Positions 56,301-63,562 of a stretch of DNA of 64,000 nucleotides are shown here, piece after piece. A model generated the notes under the pieces. It was not told the origin of the DNA, searched no databases, and was given only the letters and a program-made list of their open reading frames with translations. The stretch is from positions 16,756 to 80,755 of the forward strand of contig JAUYMU010000021.1 in assembly GCA_030698405.1 (NCBI GenBank), written 5' to 3'. Position 1 is the first letter of the stretch. Each line of letters starts with the position of its first letter. The stretch comes from Bacteroidota bacterium. Lineage in GTDB: Bacteria; Bacteroidota; Bacteroidia; Bacteroidales; Prolixibacteraceae. Both the position numbers and the translations under genes were made by a program.

Positions 56301-57398
56301 TCGCTGTCAGCTTTTGATGTGCTGGTAATTACTTACGGTTTGCTGCAATCGGAAGACAAGCAGATTTCGAAAATCAACTGGGCGATGGCTGTTTTAGACG
56401 AAGCACATGCCATCAAAAATACCCAGACGAAATCATCGAAAGCGGCCATGAATATTCAGTCTGACTTTAAACTGGCACTCACCGGTACGCCCATTCAAAA
56501 TCATTTGGGCGAATTGTGGAACCTGTTTAATTTCTGCAATCCCGGGTTGTTGGGTACTTTGCCGCAATTTACCGACCGGTATGTGAAAACCGAAATTCAG
56601 GCACAGAAAAACCACCTGAAAAAGCTGATTACACCGTTTATTTTGCGTCGGACAAAAAACAAAGTCCTCGACGAATTGCCGCCCAAAACCGAAATTACAC
56701 ATACAGTTACTTTAAGCGAAAAGGAACTGGCATTTTACGAAGCATTGCGGCGCGAGGCGATCGATACGATCGAAAACAATGGTGGCGGCAACGGTCAGCA
56801 ACATCTGCAGGCATTGGCTGAAATTACCAAACTTCGGCTTGCCTGTTGCAATACTGCATTGGTAAACAAAGACATAAAATTGCCCTCTGCAAAACTCGAA
56901 GCTTTTTTCGAAATTGTTGAGGAATTGCGAGCCAATAAACATCGCGCATTGGTGTTCAGCCAATTTGTGATGCATTTGGCGATTGTCAGAAAAGAACTGG
57001 ACAAGCAAGGCATCAGCTATCAGTATCTGGATGGTTCAACTTCTATTCCCGATCGTCAGGCGGCGGTGAAAGCTTTTCAGGCTGGCAAAGGCGAACTGTT
57101 CCTGATCAGCCTGAAAGCGGGCGGATTGGGATTGAACCTCACTGCCGCCGATTATGTGCTGCACCTCGATCCGTGGTGGAATCCAGCCATTGAAGATCAG
57201 GCCAGTGACCGCGCCCACCGTATCGGACAATTGCGTCCGGTGACCATTTACCGATTGGTTGCAAAAAATACAATTGAAGAGAAAATCCTGAAATTGCATT
57301 CCACCAAACGCGATTTGGCCGACAGCCTTTTGGATGGAACCGACCAAAGCGCCCGTTTGTCAACTGTCGATTTGCTGAATTTGTTGAAGGAAGTTTAG
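53337..57398 (+). CDS. SNF2-family DNA helicase/ATPase
   Basis: The 1353-residue protein has a long N-terminal region of about 880 residues (helical, TPR-like stretches in 230-400, then a beta-rich part) followed by a full Swi2/Snf2 motor: Walker A in ADDMGLGKTVQAIA (about 926), DEAH in LDEAHAIKN (about 1021), LTGTPIQNHLGELWNL, and motifs V/VI in GGLGLNLTAADYVLHLDPWW and QASDRAHRIGQ. Bacterial relatives act in DNA remodelling or transcription recycling, and some belong to defence islands; no defence partners are visible here. Confidence 0.92.
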   Translation: MEVNSSDLLKSYHSLPELHKNVLNVFVIKFSGVAKYDALKYLQDKTGNKATQKEYQSVLNTLVNKQLVTLSVTSFDIPFSLKVELFPQLIKSTKNIDLLEKIQKEHNPFGHIPVTEYIRDFLFGYYNGESRFSNDATNRLISKAIEAAPLISEMLLYPEYDQAFLRSPVLLYELLDAIQIMNVLHFQDFAPVTRFFDRNATFKGLFDQVTIQKAEMLFQLGKIDEADKLIKNLHNTNSLLLISQIELFRGNFKLSADCYEKAQITDRDGMKMPKLEFNLYYEFLYWLNFALNPKSVNEKKLEVAINKKLRSKFSDDHFFLPLLYFLKNDLGQAESKFKQINTTSCFSTTGFRSVFYLILSYIIHGELSSSLQMLAQNTAYKISLTQRWLFLREINFIIEKSEFSIDTFPVPKELETKNSPCLMSRLIIPEKWEQLLEGLLTLTKGTGGTQKKDQGTARVCYLVDLERGYIQPTLQTINAKGIWSMGRNIALKKFKDQQVDGLSEQDRRIATAVTYHNGYYGATEYNLDFSKAINELCGHPFMFLSSNPLVSVELIKAQPEISTEIGKYGIKLKTNITNTDQRSVLVKETQTRFKLITLSPQQHSIIRMINQGITIPVKGKAKLIEAVSSLSGLMTVHSDFDDGSAEMKSIEADSRIRIQIVPMGDGLKVQMFAKPLGTEPPYIKPGMGGKVVYGMVDGERCQALRNMKAENANAMKLTNAVSAFIDADLIEEAELFSDPYDCLGLLEILNENTDIAVVEWPEGEYFRMKKTASFANLSLRIKGKGQWFELDGELNIDEATVLSLKELLSLNRKSKGRFIELKKDEFLALTEELKKHLDELESYSNIDKNGVTVNRFASHALEEITGRAASFKTDKSWKEFQKQIKNISLVDVPVPATLDAELRPYQEEGFRWMTRLKTWNAGACLADDMGLGKTVQAIAMMLHLAENGPIMVVCPASVVPNWGSELQKFAPTLNIVNLKPGKRENAFTSLSAFDVLVITYGLLQSEDKQISKINWAMAVLDEAHAIKNTQTKSSKAAMNIQSDFKLALTGTPIQNHLGELWNLFNFCNPGLLGTLPQFTDRYVKTEIQAQKNHLKKLITPFILRRTKNKVLDELPPKTEITHTVTLSEKELAFYEALRREAIDTIENNGGGNGQQHLQALAEITKLRLACCNTALVNKDIKLPSAKLEAFFEIVEELRANKHRALVFSQFVMHLAIVRKELDKQGISYQYLDGSTSIPDRQAAVKAFQAGKGELFLISLKAGGLGLNLTAADYVLHLDPWWNPAIEDQASDRAHRIGQLRPVTIYRLVAKNTIEEKILKLHSTKRDLADSLLDGTDQSARLSTVDLLNLLKEV

Positions 57399-57403
57399 AA
57401 GAG

Positions 57404-57559
57404 TTATGCTTTAAAAAGTGCATCCATCTTAATATCGTTCTGCACCAATCCGGTTAAATAACTGTTGGGTTGAAGGCCGAAAGTCGAAATCATGGTAATC
57501 TCTGATTAATACAATTTCTGAAAGGTTTTCAGATACTCAATACGTTCAGCAATTGCTCT
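57404..57559 (-). pseudogene. C-terminal remnant, possibly of a COG1373-type AAA ATPase
   Basis: The minus-strand frame reads MRAIAERIEYLKTFQKLY, a stop, then SEITMISTFGLQPNSYLTGL and VQNDIKMDALFKA and a stop. The second part resembles, from memory, the extreme C-terminus of ATP-binding proteins with a DUF4143 region; no upstream coding sequence remains. It lies 5 bp after the helicase gene on the opposite strand. A weak identification. Confidence 0.4.
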
Positions 57560-57567
57560 CATTGGGG

Positions 57568-57616
57568 TTATATTTGGCTTAAAGTGACCACATTTGCAAG
57601 TTTAAGCCAAATATAA
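57568..57616. repeat. perfect 16-bp inverted repeat
   Basis: Arms TTATATTTGGCTTAAA at 57568-57583 and its exact complement at 57601-57616 enclose a 17-nt loop. No T-tract follows, so a terminator role is unlikely. Confidence 0.7.
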
Positions 57617-57660
57617 TATCAGTAATTGGTTATTTTCGGTCTGCTTATAAGAGTATATGA

Positions 57661-57853
57661 AACCACGAAGTGGTTAAATGTGAATAGCCCCGAATGAAAT
57701 TCGGGGTTGAGATAGTACCCAAGATTCGAACCCTGCAAGGGTTCAATGGATGTTAAAACATTATCATTGAACCCTTTTAGGGTTCTGACTCATCTCGTAT
57801 TCACATCCACCGGTTTCGCCGATGGTTATTCATATTAAATCCTTTCAGGATTT
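57661..57853. repeat. cluster of six short hairpins
   Basis: In 193 bp there are six inverted repeats with 6-8 bp arms, five of them with 3-nt loops: 57661-57675, 57688-57706 (CCCCGAAT/ATTCGGGG), 57728-57744 and 57769-57785 (both GAACCCT/AGGGTTC), 57807-57825 (one mismatch, 5-nt loop) and 57837-57853 (AAATCCT/AGGATTT). The rest of the gene-free stretch 57399-57905 holds only the remnant and the repeat just before it. Confidence 0.75.
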
Positions 57854-57905
57854 TTTGCCGCAACTATGTTGAAGATAATGATCAAGATTAGAAAGTTTGA
57901 TCAGA

Positions 57906-59462
57906 TTATCCGTACCATTCTCTGCTCCGGTTCGTGGTTTTCAAACAGTCGATGGCAATATTCACATTATTGACGACTTGAAAATCAAACATTCCCACAC
58001 AAATAAAGTCGGCGCCATTGTCGTACGCCCATTGAAATCCATCCTTTGGTTCGATGGCTCCGGCGGCCAGCACTTTAAAGCCCATTACAGGCACAGTGGT
58101 TTTGCTCACAAAATCAATCACCTTTTCAGGAAAAAGGCAGAACATGTTGTTGTGGAACCGGTTGTGGTCGAGGTGATTTTTCCCATCAACTTCGAATGTG
58201 ACACGGTTTTCGCGTGGGTGTGCCGACCAATACTGATCGTGGTGCATGGTTTTCATGTAATAATCAGGAATAATTCCCTGATCGGCACAGGCAATAAGCG
58301 ATTCCACTGAATGTGCGCCTAACCCGGCTGTGTATCCTTGCTGACGAATATGGTTGATCATTTCGTCAATCACCTCAATTTTATTGTCGCGCACCAGCCA
58401 GTCGCACCAGTTTCCCTGTACCTGAATGATGTCAACTCCGAAATCGATTGCTTTGTCAATGTTATCAAAAAAGAGTTTTTTGTCCGTGTGAGGTCCTACT
58501 TTGTCAAGTCCTTTCCAGTCCAGATTGGGAGCCACTTGCGTAATTACTTTCATCTTGCTACCGGTCATTTTTTTGTATTTGGCCAGAAGCGGATTCGATG
58601 GAAATCCAATGTTAATGGTGTTGATTCCTGCTTTTTCAGCCAGTATAAGAGTTTCATAAACTTTTTGTTCGGTATTGTATGCCTTGAAAAGGGTATCGGT
58701 ATAAATAAGGTCACGGCCATGCGACCATCCACCAATCAGGTTTCCACCTGCAATCATCCGGCTGATTTCATGTTTCCCGATTTTTCCTTTTGGAAGTTCG
58801 CCTTTTAACTCACTCAATGCGGTCTGATTTACTTGAATGGTCGCACCCGACATTACATCAACACCATAGGTTTTAAAGTTGCTTACAGCTCCCCAGCCCA
58901 TTGCGCCCAAAACCGGTAAAGTTGCAAGGTTTTTCAATGCTTCACGCCGGGAAGAACTGTTTTCAGGTTCAGGAGCAATTGTTTTTTTTCGGTTTCGGTA
59001 CATCGAAATAAAGGTATCGATGCTGTAACCCTTTTCGTGATAGAAGAAGAGAAACAGGAGAGCGGCTGCTTCGATAAACAGCTTGTCCACGATGAAAAGA
59101 TGGCCGTCTGAAGCGCTCATCAGCGGATTGCCAAAAGGCGGATAGGCAAAATAGTATAAAGTGAGTAGCAACGCTCCGGAAAGTGCGGCAACGCGACTGA
59201 AAAGTCCAATGAAAAGTGCGAGCCCGATAAACAGCAGTGCATACATATTGAGGAAATCGCTGATATTTAAAAGTGCCGGTGAATTTGCAATCCAGTGGTA
59301 AAATCCGGAGAAAAATCCTGAAGTGTTCAGTAAAAATCCTGAAGCTGTCCAGTTACCCTGAAGAATTTTGGCAGTTCCTTCATACAAAAAGTGCCAGCCA
59401 ATAGCAACGCGAAGGATGGTAATAAGTAAACGGTTGTAAAATGTTCTTTGCTGAAGTTTCAT
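57906..59462 (-). CDS. fusion of a DoxX membrane domain and a TIM-barrel oxidoreductase-like domain
   Basis: The 518-residue protein has two parts. Residues about 10-150 are a four-helix DoxX domain (RVAIGWHFLYEGTAKILQG). Residues about 170-195 contain SRREALKNLATLPVLGAMGWGA, a twin-arginine-like segment in mid-protein. Residues about 215-510 resemble an aldo/keto reductase-like TIM barrel (RMIAGGNLIGGWSHGRDL; AGINTINIGFPS; GVDIIQVQGNW; YTAGLGAHSVESL). The barrel should lie on the far side of the membrane. The two halves are known separately; the joint function is unknown. Confidence 0.82.
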   Translation of the reverse strand: MKLQQRTFYNRLLITILRVAIGWHFLYEGTAKILQGNWTASGFLLNTSGFFSGFYHWIANSPALLNISDFLNMYALLFIGLALFIGLFSRVAALSGALLLTLYYFAYPPFGNPLMSASDGHLFIVDKLFIEAAALLFLFFYHEKGYSIDTFISMYRNRKKTIAPEPENSSSRREALKNLATLPVLGAMGWGAVSNFKTYGVDVMSGATIQVNQTALSELKGELPKGKIGKHEISRMIAGGNLIGGWSHGRDLIYTDTLFKAYNTEQKVYETLILAEKAGINTINIGFPSNPLLAKYKKMTGSKMKVITQVAPNLDWKGLDKVGPHTDKKLFFDNIDKAIDFGVDIIQVQGNWCDWLVRDNKIEVIDEMINHIRQQGYTAGLGAHSVESLIACADQGIIPDYYMKTMHHDQYWSAHPRENRVTFEVDGKNHLDHNRFHNNMFCLFPEKVIDFVSKTTVPVMGFKVLAAGAIEPKDGFQWAYDNGADFICVGMFDFQVVNNVNIAIDCLKTTNRSREWYG

Positions 59463-59565
59463 GTTAGTTTGGTTAGTTGGTTTGATGATCGGTTTAGTTC
59501 AAAATCGGACGGTTAATTTCAGAAACTTTTTCGAAAAAACAGCAATAGGAATGAATTTTTACCGG

Positions 59566-59696
59566 TTTGCCTCCAGATATTTGATCACAAACCGAATTTA
59601 GGAATAAGTGTAGCTTTCACCGATTGCCGATCGGATTTCGTTTATGCAGCTTATCCGTTACTTTTCCAGGTATTCCAGAATAACTTTCGCCTTTAT
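59566..59696 (-). pseudogene. duplicated tail of the PIF1-like helicase gene
   Basis: On the minus strand this stretch reads KAKVILEYLEK, stop, RISCINEIRSAIGESYTYS, stop, IRFVIKYLEANR, stop. It aligns over about 130 bp with the last 43 codons of the helicase at 60651-63125 (HINEIRSAIGEGYSYSEIRF, then VIKYLEARR). It keeps the same terminal stop but has two in-frame stops. The MNT-HEPN pair and palindromes lie between the two copies. Confidence 0.85.
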
Positions 59697-59702
59697 TTTT
59701 AT

Positions 59703-59710
59703 TACATTTG
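59703..59710 (+). promoter_or_regulatory. -7 element of the MNT-HEPN promoter
   Basis: TACATTTG fits TAnnTTTG and lies 5 bp before the ATG at 59715, so the mRNA would be nearly leaderless or translation may start further in. Confidence 0.35.
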
Positions 59711-59714
59711 CCTT

Positions 59715-60056
59715 ATGACAAAAAATGAAATCATATCACACATTAACCTTTCATTCAGTAATTTAAATGTAATCAAGGTGATTCTATTTGGTTCATACGC
59801 GAAAGGTACACAAACAGCAGACAGCGATATTGATTTGCTGGTTGTTACCAATGATGATTTTGTTTTCGAATCGTTTGCAGAAAAGATGGAAGTGAAAACA
59901 AAGATTGCCAATGCGCTTAACCCATTGCGAAAATATGTTGATATTGACCTAATTGTGCATACAAAACCAATGTATGACAGGTTTATTGAATTGGACAGTG
60001 GTTTTAAAAGAGAAATACTAAGTTCAGGATCAGTTATTTATGAAGCAAACAACTAA
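59715..60056 (+). CDS. MNT-type minimal nucleotidyltransferase (antitoxin-like)
   Basis: The 113-residue nucleotidyltransferase has the polymerase-beta motif GSYAKG followed by DSDIDLLVV (about 29-46), and a third acidic residue in YVDIDLIV. In HEPN/MNT pairs this protein is the antitoxin, and some AMPylate the HEPN partner. It overlaps the HEPN gene by 17 bp. Confidence 0.9.
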   Translation: MTKNEIISHINLSFSNLNVIKVILFGSYAKGTQTADSDIDLLVVTNDDFVFESFAEKMEVKTKIANALNPLRKYVDIDLIVHTKPMYDRFIELDSGFKREILSSGSVIYEANN

Positions 60057-60429
60057 AGATTGGTTCATTGCTGCTGAAGATGATCTTCTGGCAGCCAAAA
60101 AACTTGTTGATGAAGATCGACTAACTAACGTAGTGGCTTTTCATTGTCAACAATGCCTTGAGAAATGCTTTAAAGCGATTATTGAAGAACAGGGTTTGCC
60201 TTCCATTAAATCGCACGATCTGCTCAGGCTTCAGCAAAATGCAAAGATTCGGCTTTCTGAGTCCGAAATAATTCTTCTTACAATTATCAATGAGGTATAT
60301 ATCGATGCCCGTTACCCCGGAGATCTTGGGCTTTTGCCTCATGGAAAACCAACAAAAGAAGAAGTAAAAACCTTCATTGAATTTTGTGATGCACTATTTC
60401 TAAAGGGAAGGGTGCAAATCGGATATTAA
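60040..60429 (+). CDS. HEPN-domain protein (toxin-like)
   Basis: The 129-residue helical protein contains HCQQCLEKCFKAIIEEQG and KSHDLLRL, the hallmarks of COG2250-type HEPN domains. The usual RNase motif (Arg, four to six residues, His) is not seen; a DARYPGDLG segment takes its place, so nuclease activity is doubtful. It pairs with the overlapping MNT gene. Confidence 0.88.
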   Translation: MKQTTKDWFIAAEDDLLAAKKLVDEDRLTNVVAFHCQQCLEKCFKAIIEEQGLPSIKSHDLLRLQQNAKIRLSESEIILLTIINEVYIDARYPGDLGLLPHGKPTKEEVKTFIEFCDALFLKGRVQIGY

Positions 60430-60529
60430 AGTTTAATGAGTATCCGGTTGCATACCATACAGTTGAATAATGTAATAATATCCTTTGCCGTTCGCCTTTA
60501 GGCAACGGGTTGTATTGAACAGAGAGTAT

Positions 60530-60607
60530 GGGCTTTAGCCCAAAATATTGTGGCTAAAGCCATTGGCCGCGATCATCAATTTATCCGTCCCGATGGATCG
60601 GGACGGC
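60530..60607. repeat. cluster of palindromes between HEPN and helicase genes
   Basis: GGGCTTTAGCCC (60530-60541), GGCTAAAGCC (60552-60561) and a 22-bp inverted repeat at 60585-60606 (CCGTCCCGAT/ATCGGGACGG) lie in the gap. Outer ATCAATT/AATTGAT arms extend the last one. They could terminate both convergent genes. Confidence 0.65.
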
Positions 60608-60650
60608 AATTGATTTCTTGGGTACACAACCGGATATTCATATAAAGCTT

Positions 60651-63125
60651 TTATCGTCTCGCCTCCAAATATTTAATCACAAACCGGATTTCAGAGTAAC
60701 TGTAGCCTTCGCCGATAGCAGATCGAATTTCGTTTATGTGTGTCGTCCGGTTTTTTTCGACATAAGCTGCAATTACTTTAACCTTTGCAGATTCAACAAA
60801 TCTGGATATTTCCAACTCGCCAAGCCCGACATAATGAGCCAGATGTCCTTCGATTGTCGAAGCCGCGAAATTTCTTTCCCGGGCAATTTCCGGAATTGAC
60901 TTTCCGCTTTTATACAATTCGTAACTGATTTGCTTGGTGTCCATCGCAGCTTTTTCTGCTTCTTTTTCTGCGCCAATTGGCAAATCCATTCCTTTTTGTT
61001 TGCGGTAGGCAATCACCATTTCAATTATTTCCTTTCCAAATTGCTGCAATCGCGCTCCGCCCATTCCTTTCACCGCCTTCAGTCCGGCTCTTGAAGCGGG
61101 CAAAACCTGAGTAATTTCGAGGAGTGTTTTCTGCGGAAGTATCCGCGCGATTTCAACATTCAGGATATGAGATTTTTGATCGCGCCACTTCTTCAGTTTG
61201 CTGTAAAATTCAGGATGCATCGTGAATGACGAAGAACTGGCTGTTGGCTGACTTTTATGGCTTGATTCAGGAATTTCGATAGCAGCCTTTGATTTGGTTT
61301 CGAGGTAGGTTTTAATGCTGAACCCGTTTTTGCACAAATTGAGGCACACTTTTTTTGTGTGTATTTCCTTCCGGAGTTTATCGGCAGCATCGTTGAAACT
61401 TTTGCGGATGGCTTTGTTGTCGGTGTCAAATGTGGCTTCCGAAAAGGGCTGTTCAACAATGGTTAAAAGTTTTCCGGAGAAATAGTCGGAAGCTTTTTTT
61501 ACCCGCTCCTGAAGTTGTGGATTTTCCTCGGCATTGGGTGCAGTGGCAATCAGTTGCCTCATTTGATTTTCGAATTTTACCGCCACATTAATAAGTTCGG
61601 TTTGTAGTGGAATAGTCATACTTTGCAGATTGGTTTTCAGGTTACCAAGTAATTGAGCCGCATGTTCTTCCCAAAGTTTTAGCAAGTATTCAATCTGGCG
61701 TTGCATCGACTTAAAATCAAACAGATCGCTTAGCAATTGCTGTACATATTCTTTGCGCGATTTTTCGAGTTCGGCAGGTCCCGGCTGGTTGCGTTCCACA
61801 TCATCGGTAAACTGAATAACCGTAGTGTCGTTTTTTACGCTGTAATCAGCAATTGGCGAACTCAAAACCAATCCTTCGAGCGTTTTGCAACGGCTCAGCG
61901 CAACATAAACCTGACCATGTGCAAACGATGCACGGGCATCAATAATGGCTTTTTCGAAGGTGAGCCCCTGGCTTTTGTGTATGGTGATGGCCCAAGCGAG
62001 CTTCAGCGGGTACTGGATAAACCTGCCAATCACATCCTCTTCAATTTCCTGAGTTGTTTCATTCAGGGCGTATTTAGCATTTTGCCATTCCACTTTCTTC
62101 ACCTCAATTGATTCAGTGTCACCGGGGCAAAGTACCTCGATTTCATCGTCAACAATGTTAATTATTTTTCCGATTTTTCCATTGTAGAAACGCTTTTCGG
62201 GCGACAAATCATTTTTGACAAACATTACCTGCGAACCAACTTTTAATTCCAGCTCCGGATCAGTCGGGTATGAGTACTCCGGAAATTCACCCTGTATTTC
62301 GGCTGTAAATTTATACGATTTGGTTTTTAGCTTTCCAAGTTTCAAGTCGTTGATTTGCTGCGACTGGTAGTTGTGAGTGGTAAGTGTAATGTAACCTTCC
62401 TTTTCTTCAGGATTAAAGCCCGGAATGTATCGTTTGTTTAATTCCTGAAGGGTTGCCTCGTCCATTCGGTTTTCGCGTACTTTATTCAGCAAGTCAATAA
62501 ACCGCTGGTCGCTTTGGCGGAAAATATGATTCAGCTCGATTCCGGTGAATTTAGAACGCTGCAAAGCATGGCTGCTAAAGAAAAAACCTGTTTCGTAATA
62601 GGGTTTCAGAATGTTCCAGTCGTCGTCTTTTATCACCGGCGCCAATTGTTGTAAGTCGCCAATCATGAGTAATTGCACGCCGCCAAAAGGTTTGTAGCGG
62701 TTTTTATAGCGGCGCAAAACCTCATCAATTCCATCAAGAATATCGGCGCGCACCATCGAAATTTCGTCGATTACCAGCAAATCGAGACTCCGCATGATGT
62801 TGATTTTCTCGCGGCTAAAACGTTTTATTCCGGCGGCTACGTTTCCATCGGCAGGAACAGTTACAGGTCGCAGCTGTTCTGGATTTTGTGGTATTTGTGG
62901 CCCGAACGACATCTGGAAAAACGAATGAATGGTAACTCCACCTGCATTAATCGCCGCCACGCCAGTCGGTGCAACCACCACCATTCGTTTGGGCGACAGC
63001 TTTTTCAGGTTACGCAGAAAAGTGGTTTTCCCGGTTCCGGCCTTCCCGGTCAGGAAAATATTCTGGTTAGTATATTGCAGAAAATCAAAAGCAAGCTCGA
63101 GTTGTGGGTTGGATTGGTATTGCAT
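60651..63125 (-). CDS. PIF1-like helicase with HRDC and C-terminal helix-turn-helix
   Basis: The 824-residue protein has a PIF1-type motor at the N-terminus (Walker A GKAGTGKTTFL, about 27; APTGVAAINAGG; DEISMVRADI; late motif WAITIHKSQGLTFEKA), an HRDC domain at about 640-710 (LPASRAGLKAVKGMGGARLQ) and a C-terminal RQC-like helix-turn-helix (about 735-775; SIPEIARERNFAASTIEGHL). It unwinds DNA, probably forked or quadruplex substrates as for PIF1. Its last 43 codons are duplicated at 59566-59696. Confidence 0.92.
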   Translation of the reverse strand: MQYQSNPQLELAFDFLQYTNQNIFLTGKAGTGKTTFLRNLKKLSPKRMVVVAPTGVAAINAGGVTIHSFFQMSFGPQIPQNPEQLRPVTVPADGNVAAGIKRFSREKINIMRSLDLLVIDEISMVRADILDGIDEVLRRYKNRYKPFGGVQLLMIGDLQQLAPVIKDDDWNILKPYYETGFFFSSHALQRSKFTGIELNHIFRQSDQRFIDLLNKVRENRMDEATLQELNKRYIPGFNPEEKEGYITLTTHNYQSQQINDLKLGKLKTKSYKFTAEIQGEFPEYSYPTDPELELKVGSQVMFVKNDLSPEKRFYNGKIGKIINIVDDEIEVLCPGDTESIEVKKVEWQNAKYALNETTQEIEEDVIGRFIQYPLKLAWAITIHKSQGLTFEKAIIDARASFAHGQVYVALSRCKTLEGLVLSSPIADYSVKNDTTVIQFTDDVERNQPGPAELEKSRKEYVQQLLSDLFDFKSMQRQIEYLLKLWEEHAAQLLGNLKTNLQSMTIPLQTELINVAVKFENQMRQLIATAPNAEENPQLQERVKKASDYFSGKLLTIVEQPFSEATFDTDNKAIRKSFNDAADKLRKEIHTKKVCLNLCKNGFSIKTYLETKSKAAIEIPESSHKSQPTASSSSFTMHPEFYSKLKKWRDQKSHILNVEIARILPQKTLLEITQVLPASRAGLKAVKGMGGARLQQFGKEIIEMVIAYRKQKGMDLPIGAEKEAEKAAMDTKQISYELYKSGKSIPEIARERNFAASTIEGHLAHYVGLGELEISRFVESAKVKVIAAYVEKNRTTHINEIRSAIGEGYSYSEIRFVIKYLEARR

Positions 63126-63152
63126 GGTGAGGATGGGTTTGTTGCTAAGTTT

Positions 63153-63293
63153 TTATTCAACGAGTGAGGTTAATGCAAGACGAACTTTTTCTTTTTGTTC
63201 AGACCCGATTTGACCCATTTTTAATTCAATCAGTTCTTTTTCAAGCGTTGCAATTTTATGAACCCGAATGACAGATGGAAGCTTTTGTTCCAT
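63153..63293 (-). pseudogene. truncated MazF/PemK-type toxin, C-terminal part
   Basis: The 46-codon frame reads MEQKLPSVIRVHKIATLEKE then LIELKMGQIG ... VRLALTSLVE. The order (S-V-I-R-V-x-K, T-L-x-K-x-L-I, K-x-G) matches the last third of MazF toxins from memory. The N-terminal two thirds with the RNA-cleaving residues are missing. It starts 2 bp after the antitoxin-like gene stop. It may still be translated, but it should not cleave RNA. Confidence 0.6.
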
Positions 63294-63295
63294 TG

Positions 63296-63514
63296 CTAAT
63301 AATTGTCATAGATTGAATCGGAATCGGCATATCCATTGAGGAATTGCGCTGAAGTTAATTGCTTTAATTCGAGATCGGTACTTGCATCAGAATCGTCAAA
63401 AAGTATGATTACCTGAACATTCTTCTCAACTGTACTCCGAAGTTCTTCCTGAATTTTTCGAGGAATCAGAATATGGTTTTTGCTTAGTTTTGATTTAAAT
63501 TCTATTGCTTTCAT
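63296..63514 (-). CDS. putative antitoxin (MazE-position small protein)
   Basis: The 72-residue protein starts MKAIEFKSKLSKNHILIPRKI, a pattern close to swapped-hairpin (AbrB/MazE-like) DNA-binding antitoxins with the I-x-I-P element, and ends in an acidic tail (DADSDSIYDNY-like) that could wrap a toxin. The partner downstream is a truncated MazF. The antitoxin role is inferred from position and sequence character. Confidence 0.6.
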   Translation of the reverse strand: MKAIEFKSKLSKNHILIPRKIQEELRSTVEKNVQVIILFDDSDASTDLELKQLTSAQFLNGYADSDSIYDNY

Positions 63515-63562
63515 GATTTTTCAATTTCAACAAATATAAAGAATTCCAGACATATAAATTGT

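Noticed and set aside
57568..57616. Rho-independent terminator of the SNF2 gene
   Set aside because: The stem lies 170 bp past the stop and no T-tract follows on either strand.
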